The notes beneath the pieces are model-generated. The model searched no databases and was not told the DNA's origin. It saw nothing but the letters and a program-made list of their open reading frames with translations. From positions 862,501 to 926,500 of the forward strand of contig NZ_UFSM01000001.1 of assembly GCF_900445235.1 (NCBI RefSeq): 64,000 nt of DNA, given 5' to 3'. Source of the stretch: Aminobacter aminovorans (GTDB taxonomy: Bacteria; Pseudomonadota; Alphaproteobacteria; Rhizobiales; Rhizobiaceae). Shown piece by piece: positions 37,538 to 46,436 of the stretch. The translations under genes were made by a program, and so were the position numbers. Positions within the stretch are counted from its first letter, which is position 1. Every line of letters begins with the position of its first letter.

Positions 37538-37915
37538 TTGGTCGGATTTCGCCGCAAGGGAACAGGGTTTGGGGTCGCGCTTGTCGCAGCGCTGATGCTC
37601 GTCCTGCAGACGGTGGCCGGTGCCGTGGCGCTGGGCCAGGGCACGCCGCCGCTCGACATCTTCGGCAACCCGCTCTGCATCACCTCGGCAAGTGGCCATA
37701 CCGCACCCGCCAAGACTGAGCATCCGGCCTTGACCGAGTGCTGCACGCTTGGCTGCAACATGGTCTCGGCGGTCGCGATGTCGCCGCCCGATGGCGCTGG
37801 CCTGTCGCTCGGGCGCCAGCTCGAAACCAGCATCATCTTCATGGCGCCCAGGCCCGACGCGCCGATCGCGCCGGAGCACGACCCCGGAAATCCGCGCGCG
37901 CCGCCACTGGTCTGA
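37538..37915 (+). CDS. DUF2946-type small exported protein, copper locus
   Basis: A 125-residue protein starting at a TTG (37538) with AGAAAGG nine bases upstream. A hydrophobic N-terminal signal or anchor (FGVALVAALMLVLQTVAGAVA) is followed by a mature part with PLCIT and ECCTLGCNMV, a cluster of four cysteines that could bind metal. DUF2946-like proteins commonly precede copper genes, as here where PCuAC and CopC-CopD follow. The C-terminus is proline-rich (APRPDAPIAPEHDPGNPRAPP). Function is unknown; a periplasmic copper-binding role is inferred from context. Confidence 0.6.
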   Translation: MVGFRRKGTGFGVALVAALMLVLQTVAGAVALGQGTPPLDIFGNPLCITSASGHTAPAKTEHPALTECCTLGCNMVSAVAMSPPDGAGLSLGRQLETSIIFMAPRPDAPIAPEHDPGNPRAPPLV

Positions 37916-38008
37916 CCCGGCTTGCCACATCACGGCAGCCGGACGAAATAGCCCGTTTCAACAGACCCTGCGCCGCATGTGCTGGCGCCCTTTACATCAG
38001 GAGTTTCC

Positions 38009-38539
38009 ATGATCCGTTCTGCTCGCGCCTTTTCGCGCCCACTTTTCCGCAGCTTCGAGGAGCGTATCGGCGCCGCCGTATTCGCGCTGCTGCTGCTGTT
38101 CGCCTCGACCCATCAGCTCCTGGCCCACGGCTTCGAGGCTGGCGATCTCGAGATCGGCCATCCCTGGTCGCGCGCCACGCCGGCCGGCGCCAAGGTTGCT
38201 GCCGGCTACCTTACCGTCAAGAACAATGGCAGCCAGGCTGACCGTCTGGTCTCGATCCAGTCTGACGTTTCCGAAAAGGCCGAGATCCACGAGATGGCCG
38301 TCGACGCCAAGGGCGTGATGACGATGCGCCAGATCACCGGCGGCATCGAAATCCCGGCCGGCGGCGAGGTTGCCCTCAAGCCGGGCGCTTACCACATCAT
38401 GTTCATCGGCCTGAAGGCGCCGGTCAAGGAAGGCGACAAGTTCTCCGGGACGCTGACCTTCGAAAAGGCCGGCACCGTCACTGTCGAGTTCCAGGCCGAC
38501 AATATGGGTGGCCAGAGCCAGGATCATTCGGGCCACTGA
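38009..38539 (+). CDS. Periplasmic copper chaperone PCuAC
   Basis: A 176-residue copper-binding protein delivering Cu(I) to cytochrome oxidase (CuA or cbb3 assembly). The signal peptide is unusually long, with a basic leader, then VFALLLLFASTHQLLAHG. The mature part contains the PCuAC ligands: IHEMAVDAKGVMTMRQ (H-x-M and M-x-M) and PGAYHIMFIGLKAPV (H-x-M), matching H(M)-x10-M-x21-H-x-M. A C-terminal HSGH adds histidines. The start at 38009 has CAGGAG upstream. It is 93 bases after the DUF2946-like gene and is directly followed by the CopC-CopD fusion. Confidence 0.88.
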   Translation: MIRSARAFSRPLFRSFEERIGAAVFALLLLFASTHQLLAHGFEAGDLEIGHPWSRATPAGAKVAAGYLTVKNNGSQADRLVSIQSDVSEKAEIHEMAVDAKGVMTMRQITGGIEIPAGGEVALKPGAYHIMFIGLKAPVKEGDKFSGTLTFEKAGTVTVEFQADNMGGQSQDHSGH

Positions 38540-38543
38540 CACC

Positions 38544-40187
38544 ATGGGTGCGCGCTTTCCTTCCCTGACCGGGAGCGGCATGGCCGGCGACGGCGCGCGC
38601 CTGCTCATTTTTCTGTACGGCCTCGTCGTTGCGGTCAGCGTCCTGCTGGGCGCGACGCAGGCACACGCCCACGCCTCGCTGCTGCGGTCGGCGCCGGTCG
38701 AAGGCGCAGTGCTGCAGTCGGCCCCCGCCGAGGTCGTGCTCGGCTTCAGCGAGACGGTGACGCCGCTGGTCATCGAGCTTCGGGCACCTGACGGAACTGC
38801 GGCTCGCTTGAGCGCCAAGTCAGCCGGTGCCGATCTGGCAATCGCCTTGCCGAGTAACGAAACCGTCGGCACCTACCTTTTGTCTTGGCGCGTCGTCTCT
38901 TCCGATGGGCATCCGGTCGCGGGTGTTCTGGCATTCTCGCTCGGTAGTCCGAGCGCCACGCCTCCCGCTGCACCCCAGTCTGACGACAAGTCGCTTCGCC
39001 TCGCCATCTGGGGCGCCAAGCTGGTGTTCTATCTCGGCCTGTTTCTTGGAGTCGGCGGCGCTTTCGCACTCACCTGGCTTACGCCCGGCAAGCATTTCGG
39101 CGTTGGCGCCATTGGTGCGCTGCTCACGGCGGGTCTGATCGCCACCCCTATCTCGTTCGGCCTGCAAGGTCTCGATGCGCTCGGCGCGCCACTCTCCTTG
39201 TTCGGCGAGGAGATGGTGTGGCACGCCGCGGCCGCGACCAGCTATGCCTTCACGGCGGCGATCGCCTTCATCGCCTTGTCGCTGGCGCTGCTGGCGCTGG
39301 CCAGCGATGCCAGCCTGTCGCGCGTGTTGTCCCTTGCCGGCCTTGCCGCCGTCGGCGTCGCCTTGGCTGCGAGCGGCCATGCCAGTGCAGCCGCGCCGCA
39401 ATGGCTGACCCGGCCGATGGTCTTCGTCCACGGCACGGGCGTAACCTTATGGGCCGGTGCGCTGCTGCCGCTGGCCTTTGCCTGGCGCGAGGGTGGGCAA
39501 AGCGCCGAGCAGGCGCTGCGGCGGTTTTCTGCCGTCATTCCCTATGTCGTCGCGGCGCTGGTTGCTGCTGGCCTCGTACTGACGGTTATCCAGGTCGAGG
39601 CGCTGCCAGCGCTTTGGCACACCAACTACGGTCTGCTTCTGTCGACTAAGCTCGTCTTGGCGGCGGCACTGTTTGGGCTCGCCGGCGTCAATCGCTGGCA
39701 CCTGACCCAGCCTGTTCTTGCTGAGCAAGCCGGTCCGCAGCGCCTGCTGGTACGCAACATCGTGGTGGAAACGCTGCTGATGGTGGCGATCCTCGGCCTC
39801 GTCGCCGGCTTCCGCTTCACGCCGCCGCCGCGCGTGCTGGCCATCGAGGCAACCGAGCCCGCCGCGATCCACATCCACACGGCTGAGGCCATGGCGGACT
39901 TCGCGATAACCCCAGGCCATGCCGGCAAGGCCAGCGCCTCCATCATGGTGATGACGGGCGATTTCGGTCCGCTCGATGCGCGCGAGGTCGTGTTGCGGCT
40001 GAGCCAGCCCGGCTCCGCCGAGATCGAGGCAAAAGCCTACAAGCCCGGCGACGGCACCTGGCGGATCGACAGGCTCGACCTGCCGGCATCGGGTACATGG
40101 ACCGTCGCCATAGACATCGACATATCAGAAGGGCAGCCGGTCGAGCTGAACGGCGAGGTCGCCATTCGTCCGGCCATCGGCTGGTAG
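38544..40187 (+). CDS. CopC-CopD fusion copper import/resistance protein
   Basis: A protein of about 547 residues. After a signal peptide comes a CopC domain (about 40-135) beginning HASLLRSAPVEGAVL, whose N-terminal histidine after cleavage is the Cu(II) ligand, and containing SSDGHPVAG. The CopD part has eight helices from about 150 to 430 (with ALAASGHASAAAPQWLTRP and VHGTGVTLWAGALLPLAF, histidines inside the membrane). A soluble tail of about 110 residues resembles a YtkA-like beta domain. The same fusion occurs in Bacillus YcnJ, a copper importer. I start at ATG 38544; ATG 38580 is possible. It overlaps nothing and follows PCuAC by four bases. Confidence 0.87.
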   Translation: MGARFPSLTGSGMAGDGARLLIFLYGLVVAVSVLLGATQAHAHASLLRSAPVEGAVLQSAPAEVVLGFSETVTPLVIELRAPDGTAARLSAKSAGADLAIALPSNETVGTYLLSWRVVSSDGHPVAGVLAFSLGSPSATPPAAPQSDDKSLRLAIWGAKLVFYLGLFLGVGGAFALTWLTPGKHFGVGAIGALLTAGLIATPISFGLQGLDALGAPLSLFGEEMVWHAAAATSYAFTAAIAFIALSLALLALASDASLSRVLSLAGLAAVGVALAASGHASAAAPQWLTRPMVFVHGTGVTLWAGALLPLAFAWREGGQSAEQALRRFSAVIPYVVAALVAAGLVLTVIQVEALPALWHTNYGLLLSTKLVLAAALFGLAGVNRWHLTQPVLAEQAGPQRLLVRNIVVETLLMVAILGLVAGFRFTPPPRVLAIEATEPAAIHIHTAEAMADFAITPGHAGKASASIMVMTGDFGPLDAREVVLRLSQPGSAEIEAKAYKPGDGTWRIDRLDLPASGTWTVAIDIDISEGQPVELNGEVAIRPAIGW

Positions 40188-40263
40188 TCGATACGGACGA
40201 TGCCGCAGACGTAACGCCGCCTATCGTCCGCGCATCTTTTTGCAGATGCCCGGGAGCGCGCGC

Positions 40264-41169
40264 ATGAAAATCCTCATCATTGGCGGAACGGGCATGATCG
40301 GCGGCCACACCGCCGGCTATCTCAAGGCGCAAGGCAACGAGGTGGTGCTGGCGGCGCGCAAGCCGGCGCCTGAGGCGACCCCGATGGCGGCCTATCCAAC
40401 CATCTATGGCGATTACACCAAGGGCGATTTCTCGGCGGCCGACCTCGCGCCTTTCGACGGAATCCTGTTTGCCGCCGGCAACGACATCCGCCATCTGCCC
40501 AAGGGCGTCAACGAGAACGAGTTCTGGACCAAGATGCAGATCGAGGGCGTGCCGACCTTTGTCGAGCTGGCGCGCAAGGCCGGCGTGCGCCGCGTCGTCC
40601 ATATCGGCAGCTACTATCACCAGGTCATGCCCGATCTCGTCGAGACCAACGCCTATGTGCGTGGCCGCAGCCTGGCCGACGAGGGCGTACGCGCGCTCGC
40701 AACCGACGACTTCAACGTCTCGACGCTCAACCCGCCGTCGATCGTCGGCTACGTGCCCGGCCTGCCGACCAAGCGTTACGAGACGCTGATGGCCTATGCG
40801 CGCGGCGAGACGCCGATGCCCATCTTCGCGCCGCCCGGCGGCACCAACTACATGTCGGTGCAGTCGCTGGCGGAAGCGATCTGGGGCGCGTTCCAGCGCG
40901 CCGAGAGCGGCAAGGCCTATCTGGTGGGCGACGAGAACCTGACCTTCCAGCAGTATTTCCAGTCGCTGTTCGACGCCGTCGGCAACCCGCACCGGGTCGA
41001 GGAACGCAATGAGGAGCATCCGCTGTTGCCCGATATGTTCATCGTGCCGGGCCGTGGAAACATCCTGGCCTATGAGCCCGATGCGGAGGAGACCAAGCTC
41101 TTGGGCTATCGCCGCAACGATGTGCAGCGGGCGCTGCGCGAAGTCTTCGCCCAGGTCTCGGGTCAGTAA
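40264..41169 (+). CDS. NAD-dependent epimerase/dehydratase family protein
   Basis: A 301-residue extended SDR. The N-terminal IIGGTGMIGGH (G-x-x-G-x-x-G) binds NAD(P). The usual Y-x-x-x-K active site is replaced by SYYHQVMPDL, so catalytic activity may differ from classical epimerases. Further blocks are FAAGNDIRHLPKGVNENEFW, NPPSIVGYVPG and TNYMSVQSLAEAIWGA. I do not recognise the substrate. It starts a three-gene unit with an NTF2-like protein and a classical SDR, spaced 27 and 37 bases, which suggests one pathway for a cyclic or aromatic alcohol. Confidence 0.7.
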   Translation: MKILIIGGTGMIGGHTAGYLKAQGNEVVLAARKPAPEATPMAAYPTIYGDYTKGDFSAADLAPFDGILFAAGNDIRHLPKGVNENEFWTKMQIEGVPTFVELARKAGVRRVVHIGSYYHQVMPDLVETNAYVRGRSLADEGVRALATDDFNVSTLNPPSIVGYVPGLPTKRYETLMAYARGETPMPIFAPPGGTNYMSVQSLAEAIWGAFQRAESGKAYLVGDENLTFQQYFQSLFDAVGNPHRVEERNEEHPLLPDMFIVPGRGNILAYEPDAEETKLLGYRRNDVQRALREVFAQVSGQ

Positions 41170-41196
41170 GCGCAACGCATTATCAGGGAGAAAGTC

Positions 41197-41640
41197 ATGG
41201 CGGATAGTCAGGCGGATCTGCTGATGGAGGTGGCGCTGCGGCGGGTGTCGGAGCGCTATGCCTACGCCGTCGACACCGGCGATGGCGACCTTCTCGCCGC
41301 GCAGTTCACGGCCGATGGTGCCGTCATTGCGCCGCGCGGAACCTTCGAAGGTCTCGCGCAGCTGCGCGGCATTCCGGCGATGGTCGCCAGCCGCTATCTC
41401 AAGACCTTCCATGCCGTGCTCAACCAGGCGGTCAGGCCGGTCGAGGGCGGTGCCGAAGGCGAGACCTATTGCATCGCGCGCCATTACTTCCGCGATCCGG
41501 CCGGCCGGTACCTCTGCTACGAGATGACCATCCGCTATCAGGATCGCTTCGCCCGCACGCCTGACGGATGGCGCCTTGCGCGCCGCGAGCTGGTCGTTGT
41601 CGGCACCCACACATATGAGGCGCAGGACGCGGCGAGCTGA
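41197..41640 (+). CDS. SnoaL/NTF2-like protein
   Basis: A 147-residue single-domain cone-fold protein of the SnoaL_4 type. An N-terminal helix (LMEVALRRVSERYAYAVDTGD) is followed by the FTADGAVIAPRGTFEGLAQL block and a C-terminal sheet (RYLCYEMTIRYQDRFARTP, then RLARRELVVVG). Members are isomerases, dehydratases or hydrolases in steroid and polyketide catabolism, or have no enzyme activity. Tyr and Asp in YAYAVDTGD could be catalytic. The substrate is unknown. It lies between the epimerase-like and SDR genes. Confidence 0.72.
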   Translation: MADSQADLLMEVALRRVSERYAYAVDTGDGDLLAAQFTADGAVIAPRGTFEGLAQLRGIPAMVASRYLKTFHAVLNQAVRPVEGGAEGETYCIARHYFRDPAGRYLCYEMTIRYQDRFARTPDGWRLARRELVVVGTHTYEAQDAAS

Positions 41641-41677
41641 GCCGCAAGCGCCGCAACCATCGACGGCGGAGGACAAG

Positions 41678-42541
41678 ATGCCCGACGAAATCTCCATCCT
41701 TGGCCTTGCTGGCAAAGTGGCGCTGGTAACCGGCGGCGGCGGCGGTATCGGCCGCGCCACGGCCGAGCTCTATGCGCGTGCCGGCATGAAGGTCGCGGTC
41801 GCCGAGATCGACCCCGCCCGTGCGGCTTCGGTGCGCGAGACGCTGGGGGCTGATCACCTCGTCCTCGAGGCCGACGTGCGCAGGGCGGGTGACGTTGCAG
41901 GTCTGATCGCGGCGGTGCGCGGCCGCTTCGGCCGGCTCGACGTGGTGGTCAACAATGTTGGTGACTATCTCGGCTTCAAGACGCCGTTCGAGCAGTCGAC
42001 CGAGGACGAATGGAACGCGCTCTACCACGTCAACCTGCTGCACATGTTCCATGTCAGCAAGGCGGCGATCCCGCTGATGCGTGCAAGCGGGCAGGGCGGC
42101 AGCATCATCAACGTCTCGACCATCGAGGCCTTCCGCGGCATCCCGATGACGGTTGTCTATTCGGCGTTCAAGGCAGCGGTCACCGGCTTCACCCAGAGCC
42201 TTGCCGTCGAGCTTGGCCAGCATGGCATCCGCGTCAACGCCATTGCGCCCGAAACAACCAATTCGGCGCAGATCGTGGCGACGCCGCGTGTGCCAAAGGA
42301 AAACCTCGAACACCTCAAGCGCTGGTTTCCGATCGGCCGCTTCGGCGAGGGTTCGGATTCGGCGGGTGCCGCATTGTTTCTGGCGTCGGACACGCTTTCG
42401 GGCTGGGTTTCGGGCACGACGATCCATGTCGATGGCGGCGTGCTTGCGGCAGGTGCGTGGATGCGCATGACCAATGACGCCTGGACGCATCTGCCGGTCA
42501 TCCAGTCCGACGGCTACACGCCCCGGCCGGAAGCGCTTTAG
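41678..42541 (+). CDS. Short-chain dehydrogenase/reductase
   Basis: A 287-residue SDR. The cofactor motif TGGGGGIGRATAELYARAG is at about 18-36, with NNVGDYLG for the NNAG site, INVSTIEAF for the serine and YSAFKAAV for Tyr and Lys. The C-terminal GWVSGTTIHVDGGVLAAGAW is standard, followed by an extra 25-residue tail (MTNDAWTHLPVIQSDGYTP). The neighbours suggest a common pathway with the epimerase-like and SnoaL-like genes. The start is the ATG at 41678 after GGCGGAGG. The substrate is not identifiable. Confidence 0.8.
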   Translation: MPDEISILGLAGKVALVTGGGGGIGRATAELYARAGMKVAVAEIDPARAASVRETLGADHLVLEADVRRAGDVAGLIAAVRGRFGRLDVVVNNVGDYLGFKTPFEQSTEDEWNALYHVNLLHMFHVSKAAIPLMRASGQGGSIINVSTIEAFRGIPMTVVYSAFKAAVTGFTQSLAVELGQHGIRVNAIAPETTNSAQIVATPRVPKENLEHLKRWFPIGRFGEGSDSAGAALFLASDTLSGWVSGTTIHVDGGVLAAGAWMRMTNDAWTHLPVIQSDGYTPRPEAL

Positions 42542-42553
42542 GGCTGCCTGACC

Positions 42554-44629
42554 TCAGGCGGCGCTCGATCTCCGGGTGAACTCCGAGCGCATGTTGCCGG
42601 GAACCTCGTTGCGACCGACGAGGCTTGCGATCTCCGACAGCGGCAGCGGTCGGCCAAACAGAAAACCCTGCATCTCGGTACAGCCTTCAGCGCGCAGGAA
42701 CTCGAAGTTCTCCCGCTTTTCCACGCCTTCGGCCAGCACCGGGATGCGCAGGTCATTGGCAAGCAGGATCGTCGCCCTGACGATCGCCGCCGCCGCGCTG
42801 TCATTGGCGACGTCCTCGACGAAGGAGCGGTCGATCTTGACCCTGTCGAAGGGGAAGATCTGCAGCGTCGACAGCGAGGAGTAGCCGACGCCGTAATCGT
42901 CCATGGCGATGGTGACGCCGAGCGCCTTGAGCTGGCGCACCACGTGCAGGGCGCGGTCGCGGTCCTCGATGATGCTGGCTTCGGTGATCTCGAGCTCCAG
43001 CCGCGAGGCGGCAAGCCCGGTTGAAAGCAGCGTCTCGTGCACGACCTTGGTCAGGTCGGCCTGAACCAGCTGTGCAGCGGCGATGTTGACGGCGATCTTG
43101 TAGGGCTTGCGCCAGCCGGCAACCTCGGCGCAGGCGGTCCTCAGCACCCATTCCCCGATCGGGATGATCAATCCGTTCTCCTCGGCGATCGGAATGAATT
43201 CTTCCGGCGCGACGAGGCCGCGTTCGCGATGGTGCCAGCGCAGCAGCGCCTCATAGGCGGTGACCTCGCCGGTCTGCATGTCGAGTTGCGGCTGGTAGTA
43301 GAGTTCGAACTCGTCGCGCTCAAGCGCGTGCCGCAGTTCCATGGCCAGCGCGCTGCGCTCACGCCGGCCTTCGTCCATCGAGCGGTCGTAATAGCAGACC
43401 TTGTCGGTCACGGCGCGCTTGGCGCGGTACATGGCAAGGTCGGCCGCGCCGATCAGCTCGTCGGCATCGCTGGCGTGGTGCGGGAACAGGCTGATGCCGA
43501 TGCTGGCGCCGACCGACAGCGTCTTGGACTTGTTCTGAACCGGGTCGAGCACCCCGGACACCAGCCTGATCACGAAGCGGTCGACCTCTTCCTTGCTTGA
43601 AATATCCTGTTTGACGGCGATGAACTCGTCGCCACCGACACGCGCCACCAATTCGCCGGGGCCGGTCAGGATCTTCAGCCGGTTGGCCACCGTTTGCAGC
43701 AGCATGTCGCCGGCATGGTGGCCGTGAACGTCGTTGATCTCCTTGAAGCGGTCGAGATCGACGACGATGACTGCGGCTTCCTTGCCGGCAGCGGCACTGC
43801 GCTTGAGCATGTCGGGCAGGTTGTGGGACAGGAAGGCGCGGTTGGGCAGGCCGGTCAGCGGGTCATGCTGTGCCGCATGGCGGAAACTGTCGACCAGTTC
43901 GCGCTGCGACTTGGCATCCATCACGTAAAGTGTCAGTCCGGCGATGATCGCCATGGTGGCAAGCACCAGAACGGCAAGGAATTCGCTCGAGAACACCTTT
44001 GTCGGCACCGGAACCGAAGGATCGGGCACGATGGTGGCAGCACCCATGGCGGTGAAGTGCATGGCACAGATGGCGAGCACGAGGGCCAAGACCGACAGAG
44101 GCCTAGCGTAGCGAATGCGCTGCCGTGCCGCCAAATGCATGGCGAGCGCGCCGAATGCCACGGCAAACAGGATCGAAGCCTCGACGAGACCGGCATCCCA
44201 CTCGATACGGCCGGCGATCTCGAAACCGCTCATGCCGGTGAAATGCATGGCAACCACGCCGGCGCCGATCACCGCGCCGCCGGTCTCTACGGGCAGTCCG
44301 TTGGGCGGGGTTGCCGAAAGATGCAGCCCAGCGGCTGTGAAGGCGATAGCGATGAGCAGTGACGCGATGGTCAACAGCGGGTCGAAGGCCGCGTCGAACG
44401 GCAACTGGAAGCCGAGCATAGCAACGAAGTGGGTGGTCCAGATTGCAGCCCCGCAAGCGATGCCGGATAGCATGATCCAAGAGGAGCGGGCGCCGACTGA
44501 GAGACGAGAGGCGCGTTCGAAAAGCCGAATGGTCATGGCCGCGCCGGCAATACAGACAATCGCGGCGACCACGACGAATGAATAGTCATGCTCGTAAGCA
44601 AGACAGGAAATGACCTTGAACATTGCCAC
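42554..44629 (-). CDS. MHYT-GGDEF-EAL cyclic-di-GMP protein
   Basis: A 691-residue membrane sensor that could both make and degrade c-di-GMP. The N-terminal seven-helix MHYT domain (about 1-230) carries metal-type motifs THFVAM, MHFTGM and MHFTAM, proposed to sense O2, CO or NO through copper. The GGDEF domain follows (RVGGDEF intact, near residue 335; GLPNRAFLSHNL upstream). The EAL domain has YEALLRW near 455 and the metal/catalytic DDYGVGYSSLS and LAEGVEK motifs. Both catalytic signatures are intact, so either activity is possible. A start at 44623 is equally possible. Confidence 0.92.
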   Translation of the reverse strand: MAMFKVISCLAYEHDYSFVVVAAIVCIAGAAMTIRLFERASRLSVGARSSWIMLSGIACGAAIWTTHFVAMLGFQLPFDAAFDPLLTIASLLIAIAFTAAGLHLSATPPNGLPVETGGAVIGAGVVAMHFTGMSGFEIAGRIEWDAGLVEASILFAVAFGALAMHLAARQRIRYARPLSVLALVLAICAMHFTAMGAATIVPDPSVPVPTKVFSSEFLAVLVLATMAIIAGLTLYVMDAKSQRELVDSFRHAAQHDPLTGLPNRAFLSHNLPDMLKRSAAAGKEAAVIVVDLDRFKEINDVHGHHAGDMLLQTVANRLKILTGPGELVARVGGDEFIAVKQDISSKEEVDRFVIRLVSGVLDPVQNKSKTLSVGASIGISLFPHHASDADELIGAADLAMYRAKRAVTDKVCYYDRSMDEGRRERSALAMELRHALERDEFELYYQPQLDMQTGEVTAYEALLRWHHRERGLVAPEEFIPIAEENGLIIPIGEWVLRTACAEVAGWRKPYKIAVNIAAAQLVQADLTKVVHETLLSTGLAASRLELEITEASIIEDRDRALHVVRQLKALGVTIAMDDYGVGYSSLSTLQIFPFDRVKIDRSFVEDVANDSAAAAIVRATILLANDLRIPVLAEGVEKRENFEFLRAEGCTEMQGFLFGRPLPLSEIASLVGRNEVPGNMRSEFTRRSSAA

Positions 44630-44858
44630 GCCCCCATGCCGGCCAAGACTGTCTGGTCGGGCCGTGGCTAAGTCTCCTCCCGAAAGATGAAAGAAATTCC
44701 TAATCTAAGCGGGCTTTTGTTCACGCGGTGCGGGCATTCGGTCGTGATGTGTGCGCTGGCCGCGAGCTTTCCGCGGTGGGAAGATTGCTCGCTGCAATGT
44801 GGTTGCGAACCGCGCGCATTTCTTCGACAAATGGTTGTCTCAGATTAGGAGCAGGGGC

Positions 44859-45410
44859 ATGGCCGAGGGCAAGACCAAGGGGTTCGACGCGACGCTGACC
44901 GCGTTGCGGGGAGTTCTGATTGCGGCGGCGGCATTGGTCGCATTCTTCTATCCGTCCCAGGCGGTGCAATTGCTGGTACTGGTCGGCGGCGGGCTGCTGC
45001 TCGTCGATGGCATCCTGGGTCTGGTGACGCTCGACCGCTCGCCGCCACGCACGACCGGCCAGACGCTCGGGCTGATCCGCAACCTGCTGTCGATCGCCGC
45101 GGGCGCCATCGTCATCGCCAGCGGCCTGTTGACCAGCATCTTCACCTTGTCGGCGCTGACGTGGATCGTCGGCCTGCTGGCGCTGCTCGTCGGCCTGATC
45201 GAGATGGCATCGAGCTTCCTCGACAGCGAGCGGCAGACGCGGCTGTGGCCGACGCTTGTCGGCGGCGCGGTCTATGCCGCCTTCGGCCTGGCATTGATGT
45301 TCGTGCCGCTCTCGAGCGCCGAAACACTGTTGCGCATCGCCATGATCCTGATGCTCGCCTACGCGCTGCTGCTGTTCTACCGCGCCTGGAGCATTCGTGC
45401 GGCGCGTTGA
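44859..45410 (+). CDS. HdeD-family membrane protein
   Basis: A 183-residue inner-membrane protein with six hydrophobic segments in three repeats: TALRGVLIAAAALVAFFYPS, LLVLVGGGLLLVDGILGLV, LLSIAAGAIVIASGLLTSI, LTWIVGLLALLVGLIEMAS, LVGGAVYAAFGLALMFVP and ILMLAYALLLFYRAWSI. This is the DUF308/HdeD layout, linked in E. coli to acid resistance at high cell density. The start at 44859 has AGGAGCAGG upstream. Its stop is immediately followed by the convergent deacetylase stop. The 229 bases upstream hold no credible gene. Confidence 0.78.
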   Translation: MAEGKTKGFDATLTALRGVLIAAAALVAFFYPSQAVQLLVLVGGGLLLVDGILGLVTLDRSPPRTTGQTLGLIRNLLSIAAGAIVIASGLLTSIFTLSALTWIVGLLALLVGLIEMASSFLDSERQTRLWPTLVGGAVYAAFGLALMFVPLSSAETLLRIAMILMLAYALLLFYRAWSIRAAR

Positions 45411-46436
45411 TCAGCGCGCGTCAGCGAAACCCGTCAGGAAGGCGGTCAGGTTGTCGCCGAGCGCGTCGCAGAGATAGCCGCCTTCCTGGACGATGACAGT
45501 CGGTAGGCCGAGCCGGGCTATCGCTTCGGCGATGCGGGCAAAGCCCGGCGTGGTCACCGACAGGCCGCCAAATGGATCGCCCTCGAAGGCATCGAGCCCG
45601 ATGGCCACGACGAGCGCGTCAGGCGCGAAAGCCTGGATGCGGCTGATAGCGTGGTCCAGGGCTTCGAGGAATTCGACATCGCCTGACTTGCGCGGCAAGG
45701 GCAGGTTAAGATTGTAGCCGAGACCGGCAGCCTCGCCGCGTTCGTCGGCATGGCCCCAGAAGAACGGATAGAAGCGGCTCGGGTCGGCATGCAGCGACAC
45801 GGTCAACACGTCCGATCTGGCGTAGAAGATGCCTTGCGTGCCGTTGCCGTGATGAAGATCGACGTCGAGGATGGCGACGCGCGACGCCGTCGACCGCAGC
45901 CGCTGGGCGGCGATGGCCGAATTGTTGAAGAAGCAGAAGCCGCCGGCAACGTCGGAAAAGGCGTGATGGCCAGGCGGACGGCACAACGCATAGGCCGCCG
46001 GCTCGCCCGACAGCACCGCCTCGGCTGCGGCGACCGCGCTCCGGGCGCTCCAACAGGCGCTGTCGAAGGTTTCGGCGGAGATCGGACAGGCGGTATCGGC
46101 CATGTGGTAGCCGGCCTGGCCGGCAGCGCCGGCGGGGTAGCTGCCATTGCGGGTAAAGGGATGGATGTTGGGAATGACCTCGGCGGAAGCCCCTTCCATG
46201 CGCTGCCAGCGTTCGAAGATATGGGTCAGGAACTCGATATATTCGGGCGAGTGGATTGCCGCGATCGGGGCGAGGCCGTAATTGGCCGGACGGTGGATCG
46301 CCGAGCCGGCCGCGCGGGCTCCCGCAAGCAGGCGCTCGACGCGTTCGGGCTGCTCCGGATTGGGCTTTTGCATTCCCATCGACAGAAATGCCTTGGGATC
46401 GTGGCGCTTCTGTTCCTCGGCATAAAAGGTCTTCAT
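45411..46436 (-). CDS. Acetylpolyamine amidohydrolase, class II histone deacetylase family
   Basis: A 341-residue zinc deacetylase matching bacterial acetylpolyamine amidohydrolases (341 residues). The active site includes RPPGHHAFSD (tandem histidines near 160), DVDLHHGNGTQ (zinc ligands Asp and His near 195-199), GLDAFEGDPFG (third zinc ligand) and QEGGYL. MKTFYAEEQKRHDPKAFLSMG, with E and K, is typical of the polyamine-specific N-terminus. It likely removes acetyl groups from N-acetylputrescine or related amines. The start at 46436 overlaps the upstream GNAT stop as ATGA, so the acetylase and deacetylase genes are coupled. Confidence 0.85.
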   Translation of the reverse strand: MKTFYAEEQKRHDPKAFLSMGMQKPNPEQPERVERLLAGARAAGSAIHRPANYGLAPIAAIHSPEYIEFLTHIFERWQRMEGASAEVIPNIHPFTRNGSYPAGAAGQAGYHMADTACPISAETFDSACWSARSAVAAAEAVLSGEPAAYALCRPPGHHAFSDVAGGFCFFNNSAIAAQRLRSTASRVAILDVDLHHGNGTQGIFYARSDVLTVSLHADPSRFYPFFWGHADERGEAAGLGYNLNLPLPRKSGDVEFLEALDHAISRIQAFAPDALVVAIGLDAFEGDPFGGLSVTTPGFARIAEAIARLGLPTVIVQEGGYLCDALGDNLTAFLTGFADAR

